NCBI GenBank assembly: GCA_964566875.1
Contig: CAZMJM010000006.1
Span: 1 to 37,230 of the forward strand
Direction: 5' to 3'
From: CAZEQH01 sp964566875
GTDB lineage: Bacteria; Patescibacteriota; Minisyncoccia; Minisyncoccales; JANBVM01
DNA: 37,230 bases
In this document: one piece after another, positions 31,956 through 37,230 of the stretch
Layout of the letters: every line of letters begins with the position of its first letter
Numbering within the stretch: the first letter of the stretch is position 1
The notes under the pieces: model-generated
What the model was told of the DNA's origin: nothing
Database searches by the model: none
What the model saw: the letters and a program-made list of their open reading frames with translations, nothing else
Program-made: the position numbers and the translations under genes

Positions 31956-34066
31956 TCAGATTTTTTCTCCTTTTTGAAGTCGCATTCTTTGTTCGAACAC
32001 TTCACCTGCCCTCTCCGGGTTATTATCAAAGGAGCGCTGCATTTGGGGCAGAGTTCGCCCGTAGGCTTGTACCAGGTGGCAAAATCACAGTCCGGCCACT
32101 CGCTGCAACCGTAGAATATCTTTCCCTTCTTCGTTCTTTTCTCTACTATCTTCCCTTTCTTGCATTTAGGACACTTCATACCCAGGCGGTTTTCCTCCAG
32201 GGGAGCCGTATATTTACATTTGGGAAAATCTGAGCAGGCATAGAACTTGCCGTATCTTCCCAGCTTGATAACCAGGGGAGAGCCGCATTCCGGGCATTTC
32301 TTATCCGTCGTTTCGTAGGTTTTTCTCTTGTCGGGCACTTCTTTTTCTTTCTTTTTTAAATTCTTCTCAAATGGCTCGTAAAATTCTCTGATCACTTCTT
32401 TCCATTCTTTTTCTCCTCGGGATACTTCATCCAGCTCTTCTTCCATCTTGGCTGTAAACCCCACGTCCACTATCTCCGGAAAATGGTTTACCAGGATGTC
32501 GTTGACCGCCCCGCCGATCTCCGTAGGCTTGAATCGCCTCTTTTCGTCTTTCTCCACGTAATTCCTTTCCTGGATGGTAGAGATTATGGGGGCATAGGTT
32601 GAAGGTCGGCCGATGCCGTTTTCTTCCAGGGTTTTTATCAGGCTGGCTTCCGTGTATCTGGCCGGCGGCTGGGTAAAATGTTGTGAGGGGACTATCTTTA
32701 GCAGCCGCAGCGCTTCTCCTTCTTGCAGGGGCGGCAGGTCGCTTTCCGCGAAATTCATGGGGTAGACTTTCAGAAAGCCGTCGAACCTGAGCGTCTGGCC
32801 GGTGCTGCGGAAAAGATACCTTTTCTCCCCGGAGGGAAACCCTTCTCCCTTTGGCAGGGCGGCGATGTCGGCCGTAACCGTGTCAAAGACGGCTTCCGAC
32901 ATCTGAGAAGCGATAAACCTCTTCCATATCAGCTCGTATAGCTTGAAGTCAGCACCGGTTAATTTTCCTTTACCCGAGGCAAGGCTCTCCGGAGTCTTTT
33001 CGGGATAGGTCGGCCTGACGGCCTCATGAGCCTCCTGGGCCGTTTTACTCTTGGTCTTGTATCTCCTGGCAAAACCCGGCCAATATTCTTTTCCCAGTTT
33101 CCCGGTTATGAATTTTTCAGCTGACCTCAAGGCCGTCTCGGCGATATTTAGGGAGTCTGAACGGTGATAGGTAATGAAGCCTTTTTCATAGAGTTTCTGG
33201 GCGGCTCTCATGGTGAACTTGGCCGAAAAATGGAGCCTCTTCCAGGCCTCCTGCTGCAGGCTGGAGGTGGTGAAGGGGGGATAAGGCCTCCTTCTCCTTT
33301 CGCCCTTTTCCAGGCCGGCTATCTGATATTCCGCCCCCTCCAAATCCTTTACTAATCCGTCAGCCTCTTTCTTGTTTTTGATACCCATCTTGGGTATCTT
33401 CTTTCCGTCCCTTCCTATCAAAAGGGAGGTGAACTCCTTTTCTTCTGAAGGTACTTCGGCATTACTCAGCGCAGGCGCTTCGGGGGACAGGAGGGCCTCG
33501 ATACTCCAGTATTCCTGAGGGACGAATGCTTCTATCTCTCTTTCCCTCTCCACGACCAGCCTTACGGCTACCGATTGCACCCTCCCGGCCGAGAGGCCTC
33601 TCACCAGTTTTTTCCAGAGAAAGGGGGAGAGCTTATAGCCGACTATTCTGTCTAATATCCTTCTGGCCTGCTGGGCATCTACCAGCTTCATGTTGATGCT
33701 TCCGGGATTTTCGAGAGCTCTTTCTATGGCCGACTTGGTTATCTCGTGGAATACGATTCTTTTTGGCTTTTTGAGTTTTAAGGCCTCGGTTAAATGCCAG
33801 GCGATAGCCTCTCCTTCCCTGTCCGGGTCCATGGCCAGAAACATATCTTCCGCTTTTTTTTCCATCTCTTTCAGCTCTTTCAGCACCGGTTTTTTTGAAG
33901 ACATTATCAGATATTTGGGCTCAAAATTATTTTCTATGTCAATGCCAAAGGCCTTCCGGGGCAGGTCCCGGATGTGTCCCTTGGTGGCGCAGGCTTCATA
34001 ACCCTTTCCCAGGAAACGGCTTAAGGTCTTCGATTTGGTTGGACTTTCTACGATTATCAGTTTCAT
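31952..34066 (-). CDS. topA: DNA topoisomerase I (type IA)
   Basis: TopA relaxes negative supercoils by transient single-strand cleavage. The 704-residue protein has a TOPRIM domain (MKLIIVESPTKSKTL, MDPDREGEAIAWH), GLSAGRVQSVAVRLV, the active-site region GFITYHRSDS with Y300, and ENGIGRPSTYAPII. The end carries three C-terminal zinc modules (CPECGSPL, CPKCKKGK, CPKCSAPL). The active-site segment reads ITYHRSDS in place of the more common ITYMRTDS. A small in-frame insertion lies at residues 194-208. The start is nine bases after the dprA stop, so the two form a dprA-topA operon, a common arrangement. Confidence 0.97.
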   Translation of the reverse strand: MKLIIVESPTKSKTLSRFLGKGYEACATKGHIRDLPRKAFGIDIENNFEPKYLIMSSKKPVLKELKEMEKKAEDMFLAMDPDREGEAIAWHLTEALKLKKPKRIVFHEITKSAIERALENPGSINMKLVDAQQARRILDRIVGYKLSPFLWKKLVRGLSAGRVQSVAVRLVVEREREIEAFVPQEYWSIEALLSPEAPALSNAEVPSEEKEFTSLLIGRDGKKIPKMGIKNKKEADGLVKDLEGAEYQIAGLEKGERRRRPYPPFTTSSLQQEAWKRLHFSAKFTMRAAQKLYEKGFITYHRSDSLNIAETALRSAEKFITGKLGKEYWPGFARRYKTKSKTAQEAHEAVRPTYPEKTPESLASGKGKLTGADFKLYELIWKRFIASQMSEAVFDTVTADIAALPKGEGFPSGEKRYLFRSTGQTLRFDGFLKVYPMNFAESDLPPLQEGEALRLLKIVPSQHFTQPPARYTEASLIKTLEENGIGRPSTYAPIISTIQERNYVEKDEKRRFKPTEIGGAVNDILVNHFPEIVDVGFTAKMEEELDEVSRGEKEWKEVIREFYEPFEKNLKKKEKEVPDKRKTYETTDKKCPECGSPLVIKLGRYGKFYACSDFPKCKYTAPLEENRLGMKCPKCKKGKIVEKRTKKGKIFYGCSEWPDCDFATWYKPTGELCPKCSAPLIITRRGQVKCSNKECDFKKEKKSD
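33443..33487 (-). repeat. In-frame insertion in topA with flanking 6-bp direct repeats
   Basis: Encodes TopA residues 194-208 (SPEAPALSNAEVPSE), between EYWSIEALL and KEFTSLLIGRDGKK, which are normally joined by a short turn. In the coding strand CCGAAG occurs twice, 24 bases apart, and the segment between holds the hairpin GCGC-CT-GCGC. This fits an eight-codon insertion. Confidence 0.5.
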
Positions 34067-34075
34067 ATCTTTGTT

Positions 34076-34954
34076 TTAAGAAGATAGGGAAAATGTGTTG
34101 TTTCCCAGGTTTCTTATCTTGTTTTTTATCTCCAGCACGCTTATGGCGCCGGCTACCGCCTGGGCGGGCAGGCGGGTATTCTCTATGATTTTATCTATAT
34201 AAAGCGGTCCGCCCTTCAGAACCTCCAAAACACGGATTTCCTCGGGCGTACCCGTCTCAGTTTTCTTGTTTTCCCCTTTTTCTCTGGTTTCCATGTTCAG
34301 CGCGGAGAGGATGTCGGCGGCTTCTTCAGTCAATACGGCCCCTTCTTTTATCAGCCGGTGGCACCCCGCGGAATTGGCGGAATAGATAGCTCCGGGCAGG
34401 GCGAACACGGGTTTTCCCTGTTTTTTGGCCCAGCTGGCGGTAATCAGGGCTCCGGATTTTCTCTTGGCCTCCACTACCAGGACACCCGAGGCCAGACCCG
34501 AAATTATCCTGTTTCTCCGGGGGAAGGTAAACCTGGTTCCTCCGGTGCCCGGCGGGTATTCTGAAAGCAGGCAGCCTCCGGTCTCCAGTATTCTTTCGGC
34601 CAGTTTCAGGTTTGACCGGGGGTACAGGGACTTTTCGTCCAAGCCCGTTCCCAAGACTGCTATGGTTCTCATTTTTCTTTCCACCGCTGCCAGGTGGGCG
34701 CAGGTGTCTATGCCGGAGGCCAGACCCGAAACGATGATTAGGCCGGCTTCCGCCAGTTCACCGCTTATTTCCAGGGCGGCCTGTTTGCCGTAGGCCGAAC
34801 ATCTTCTGGTGCCCACCACGGCAAAACATTTTTCTTTTGCCGGGATCTCACCCTTGCAATAAAGTGTTTTCGGAGGATTGCCTATTTTTTCCAAAGTTTT
34901 GGGATAATCGGCATCCCCGATGTCGATGGCTCTTATTTTTTTTCCAACGGGCAT
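34076..34954 (-). CDS. dprA: DNA processing protein DprA (Smf)
   Basis: DprA protects incoming single-stranded DNA and loads RecA during natural transformation. The 292-residue protein has the Rossmann-like core: FAVVGTRRCSAYGKQAA, IVSGLASGIDTCAHLAA, TIAVLGTGLDEKSLYP, LLSEYPPGTGGTRFTFPRRNRIISGLA, VEAKRKSGALITA and FALPG. A C-terminal winged-helix domain follows (about 228-292, LEVLKGGPLYIDKIIE). The N-terminal SAM-like domain is reduced. It lies upstream of topA on the same strand. The extended -10 lies nine bases before the ATG with no room for a ribosome-binding site. Confidence 0.95.
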   Translation of the reverse strand: MPVGKKIRAIDIGDADYPKTLEKIGNPPKTLYCKGEIPAKEKCFAVVGTRRCSAYGKQAALEISGELAEAGLIIVSGLASGIDTCAHLAAVERKMRTIAVLGTGLDEKSLYPRSNLKLAERILETGGCLLSEYPPGTGGTRFTFPRRNRIISGLASGVLVVEAKRKSGALITASWAKKQGKPVFALPGAIYSANSAGCHRLIKEGAVLTEEAADILSALNMETREKGENKKTETGTPEEIRVLEVLKGGPLYIDKIIENTRLPAQAVAGAISVLEIKNKIRNLGNNTFSLSS

Positions 34955-34963
34955 AATTATTCA

Positions 34964-34972
34964 ACTATAACA
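34964..34972 (-). promoter_or_regulatory. Extended -10 promoter of dprA-topA
   Basis: Minus strand TG-T-TATAGT (34972-34964); the ATG is at 34954, giving a leader of about three bases. A weak -35, TTTTCA (34992-34987), lies 17 bases upstream. Confidence 0.65.
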
Positions 34973-35064
34973 ACAATGTGAAAAAATGAAAAATATTGAC
35001 TTCTGTCTGCAAATGATGGATGATGAAAAATCTTTTAAAATTTCAAATGGGGTGGTTTGTAAAA

Positions 35065-35247
35065 ATGGAAATTATGGAAATTAAGGATGAGGAAGATAAT
35101 ATTTTTTGGCGGCTCTATGAAAGAGGGCCTGCCATAGCTTTAGAATTAGGATTAAAGATAGGCATTTTTGGATTCGTTTTTGCTGCAGTTCTTGCCGTAC
35201 CGGCCATTATTGAAACCGTGGATGGTTGGGAAGCTATCCATGATTAA
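35065..35247 (+). CDS. Small single-span membrane protein (hypothetical)
   Basis: I do not recognise this protein. From ATG 35065 it has 60 residues: an acidic cytosolic start (MEIMEIKDEEDN), then one hydrophobic helix about 28-48 (LKIGIFGFVFAAVLAVPAII) and a short acidic tail. ATG 35065 is preferred because GGGGTGG (35049-35055) lies nine bases upstream; the in-frame ATGs at 35020 and 35023 would add up to 15 residues. TTGACT at 34996 may be a -35, but no good -10 is seen. A terminator follows. It converges on mfd and overlaps its last 14 bases. The product resembles a small stress or regulatory membrane peptide only in general shape. Confidence 0.5.
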   Translation: MEIMEIKDEEDNIFWRLYERGPAIALELGLKIGIFGFVFAAVLAVPAIIETVDGWEAIHD

Positions 35248-37230
35248 TTTTATTAGAAGCCTGCTCTTGAGGGCTTCTTTTTATTTTTTCAATTTCTTGG
35301 GCCAGCATCTGGCAGTAGAGGTTCAGACCTACCCGGTTGATGTTGCCTGACTGCTCCTTGCCCAATATATTTCCCGCCCCTCTTATTTCCATGTCTCTCA
35401 GGGCGATGCGGTAACCCGAACCTAAGAACTGAGACTCCTTCAGGGCCTTCATCCTGGAGTGGGCTCTACCCTTCAATCGTTGGGAGTGCAGAAAATAGGC
35501 AAAAGCCTGGTGTCGGGAACGTCCCACCCTTCCCCTTAACTGATGGGCCTCCGCCAGCCCCAATCTGGAAGCATTGGCTACGATCAGGGTGTTGACGTTG
35601 GGGAAGTCCAGGCCGTTTTCAATAATAGTGGTGGCAATCAACACGTCACTCTTTCCCTGCTGCAGGTTGTTCATTACCTTGACGATTTCCTTTTCTTTCA
35701 GGCGGCCGTGCGCTATGTCAAACCTCGCCTTGGGCACAAGGCCCTTTAAAAATTTCTGGGCGGCCTTAATGGTTTCAATGCGGTTATGGAGGTAATAGAC
35801 CTGTCCTCTCCTGGCCATCTCTTCCTGGATGGCCTTCTTAATCACTCTTTTAGAGAAGGGAACGATTATGGTTTTGACCGGAAGCCTCCCTTCGGGCGGA
35901 GTCTTAATGATACTGATGTCTCTCAAGGATGAGAGGGACAGATAGAGCGTCCTGGGGATGGGTGTGGCCGAAAGCGAAAGGACGTTAAGGCTGGCCCTCA
36001 ATTTCTTAAACCTCTCTTTTTGCTTTACTCCGAAACGGTGTTCGTCGTCGATAATCAACAACCCCAGCTTATTAAAAGAGATGTCTTTGGATAAAAGCCG
36101 GTGGGTTCCGATAATCACGTCCACCTCGCCTGAGTTTATCTTTTCAATTATTTCTTTCTGTTCGCCCCTGGATTGGAGCCTGGAGAGCAAGGAAACGGTG
36201 ACGGGTAAGGCATTCAGTCTTTTCTTGAAATTGTTGAAGTGCTGATTGGCCAGGATGGTAGTGGGACATAGCAGGGCCGCCTGCCATCCTGATTTGACGG
36301 TCTTTACCATGGCCCGTAAAGCAACCTCTGTTTTTCCGAAACCCACGTCCGCGCACAGCAGCCGGTCCATGGGTCTTTCGCTCTCCAGGTCCCTGTTTAT
36401 TTCACCGATGGCCTGCCACTGGTCAGGCGTTTCCTGCCAGGGGAAAGAGGAGGCCAGTTCCCGGTCTATTTCGTCATCCGGCAGATAGGGCTGTTTTTTC
36501 TCCGTTTCCCTCAGGGCGTATATCTTCAGCAGTTCCTGGGCCAGCCTTCGGGCGTCTTCCTTTACTTTCCTCTTCTTTTTCTGCCAGAAGGGGGATCCCA
36601 GCCTGGAGACCTTGGGCTTAATGAAGCTTATGTATCGCGAGAGCTTTCTCTCCAGGCCGAAGGGCACGTACAACCTGTCTCCCTCCGCATATTCCAGCAG
36701 GTAGTATCTCTGTTCCTTTTTCTCGTAGGGGAAAACGTCTTCGGAGGAAGGGAAGTCGTGGCTGACGGTTCCGGCGAACCTTCCTATGCCGTGGTCCAGG
36801 TGAACCAGATAATCTCCAATCTTGAGGTTTTCCAGATCGGAAAAGATTTCCTGAGACTTTAATTTCTTTTTCAAAATCCTTTTTGACCTGGCCTCGTCTT
36901 CTATTTTGGCGGGCAGCTCGATGATGCTTTCTATCTTATTTCCCAAAAACTCAAAGCGGACGGCGTAGGCAGTGTTGATGGGAAAGACATCTATCACCCC
37001 TCCTCTCTGGGCGAATTCTCCGATTTCCGAAATTTGGTAGACCTTTTCATATCCCATTTCGTCTAGCTTTCTCAGGAAAGCGGAAAAATTGAATTCCTGG
37101 TTTTTTTCGGCTATTATGATATTTTCCTGGAAAAAAGACTGGGTTTTTCTGGCTTCCATTATTCTGCTCCTGTTATTTTCAAACCAAAAATTACCCCTCT
37201 TTAAAAAATAGGGGGTGATGCCGGCAATCA
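35234..37230 (-). CDS. mfd: Transcription-repair coupling factor Mfd, partial (5' end outside window)
   Basis: Mfd is a DNA translocase that removes stalled RNA polymerase and recruits UvrA. The reading frame stays open from the ATG at 37159 to the window edge at 37230, so the true start lies beyond it. Visible parts are the RNA-polymerase-interacting domain (LKIGDYLVHLDHGIGRFAG), then the RecG-like translocase: DVGFGKTEVALRA (Walker A), DDEHRFG (DEAH-type box), SATPIPRTL, TTIIENGLDFPNVNT and RGRVGRSRHQAFAYF. The chain ends soon after GLNLYCQMLAQEIEKIK, so the C-terminal TRCF (D7) domain of about 150 residues present in E. coli Mfd is absent. Its 3' end overlaps a convergent small gene. Confidence 0.94.
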   Translation of the reverse strand, partial: IAGITPYFLKRGNFWFENNRSRIMEARKTQSFFQENIIIAEKNQEFNFSAFLRKLDEMGYEKVYQISEIGEFAQRGGVIDVFPINTAYAVRFEFLGNKIESIIELPAKIEDEARSKRILKKKLKSQEIFSDLENLKIGDYLVHLDHGIGRFAGTVSHDFPSSEDVFPYEKKEQRYYLLEYAEGDRLYVPFGLERKLSRYISFIKPKVSRLGSPFWQKKKRKVKEDARRLAQELLKIYALRETEKKQPYLPDDEIDRELASSFPWQETPDQWQAIGEINRDLESERPMDRLLCADVGFGKTEVALRAMVKTVKSGWQAALLCPTTILANQHFNNFKKRLNALPVTVSLLSRLQSRGEQKEIIEKINSGEVDVIIGTHRLLSKDISFNKLGLLIIDDEHRFGVKQKERFKKLRASLNVLSLSATPIPRTLYLSLSSLRDISIIKTPPEGRLPVKTIIVPFSKRVIKKAIQEEMARRGQVYYLHNRIETIKAAQKFLKGLVPKARFDIAHGRLKEKEIVKVMNNLQQGKSDVLIATTIIENGLDFPNVNTLIVANASRLGLAEAHQLRGRVGRSRHQAFAYFLHSQRLKGRAHSRMKALKESQFLGSGYRIALRDMEIRGAGNILGKEQSGNINRVGLNLYCQMLAQEIEKIKRSPQEQASNKINHG
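35255..35289 (+). terminator. Terminator of the small membrane gene, inside the mfd 3' end
   Basis: AGAAGCC (35255-35261), 10-base loop, GGCTTCT (35272-35278), then TTTTATTTTTTC. It lies within mfd codons on the opposite strand. Confidence 0.7.

Noticed and set aside
31833..32114. Plus-strand reading frame across tRNA-Leu and the end of topA
   Set aside because: It is the reverse complement of a tRNA and of the TopA zinc-finger region.
1..37230. CRISPR array, rRNA genes, prophage or transposase genes
   Set aside because: No regularly spaced direct repeats, no rRNA signature and no integrase or transposase motifs were seen on either strand.
1..37230. Alternative genetic code with TGA as glycine
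   Set aside because: TGA ends recO, tsaC, the AI-2E transporter and the oxidoreductase alpha gene exactly where the families end.

Overview
The window looks like a chromosome segment from a Candidate Phyla Radiation (Patescibacteria, probably Parcubacteria-like) bacterium. The reasons are very short intergenic gaps, frequent 1-14 bp gene overlaps, compact versions of housekeeping proteins, an AI-2E transporter, YvcK-like, TopA, DprA and Mfd set, and several genes with little or no ribosome-binding site. Taxonomy is inferred from gene content only. TGA is used as a stop (recO, tsaC, the oxidoreductase alpha gene), so the recoded genetic code of Gracilibacteria/Absconditabacteria does not apply.

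Layout. 69-2848: class II HMG-CoA reductase and argS. 2959-15510: one long plus-strand run of ileS, a basic hypothetical, recO, a membrane-anchored surface-type protein, glyS, an M16 peptidase, an AI-2E transporter, rsmI and metG, closed by a terminator. 15564-16698: two small orphan genes, each with its own promoter and terminator. 16714-18696: tatD and a convergent histone-deacetylase-family gene. 18772-25556: leuS, glmS and a two-gene 2-oxoacid:ferredoxin oxidoreductase. 25562-26821: murA on the minus strand. 27040-31712: a nucleotidyltransferase, tsaC, a YvcK-like gene, a GlmU-like bifunctional enzyme and a GlcNAc-kinase-like gene. 31834-37230, mostly minus: tRNA-Leu(CAA), topA, dprA, a small plus-strand membrane ORF, and mfd running off the window edge.

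Themes. Translation dominates: five aminoacyl-tRNA synthetases, tRNA-Leu, rsmI and tsaC. Amino-sugar and cell-wall precursor supply is the second theme: GlmS, a GlcNAc-kinase-like protein, a GlmU-like enzyme and MurA could together feed UDP-GlcNAc into peptidoglycan. Repair and DNA uptake (recO, dprA, mfd, topA) is the third. The mevalonate-pathway reductase and the oxidoreductase hint at more metabolism than the most reduced members of the group have.

Most notable. IleS carries a complete histidine-phosphatase domain inside its catalytic domain. The apparent break in ileS is an assembly artefact: a 100-N gap sits between two exact 55-bp copies of one sequence, and collapsing them restores the frame. 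MurA has Asp at the usual catalytic/fosfomycin cysteine. ArgS has TMGN in place of HIGH. Two related inverted-repeat elements in opposite orientation bracket the GlmU-like/kinase pair; one encodes the tail of the YvcK-like protein and the other abuts the 3' end of tRNA-Leu. Several operon-first genes have extended -10 promoters so close to the start codon that their mRNAs should be leaderless.
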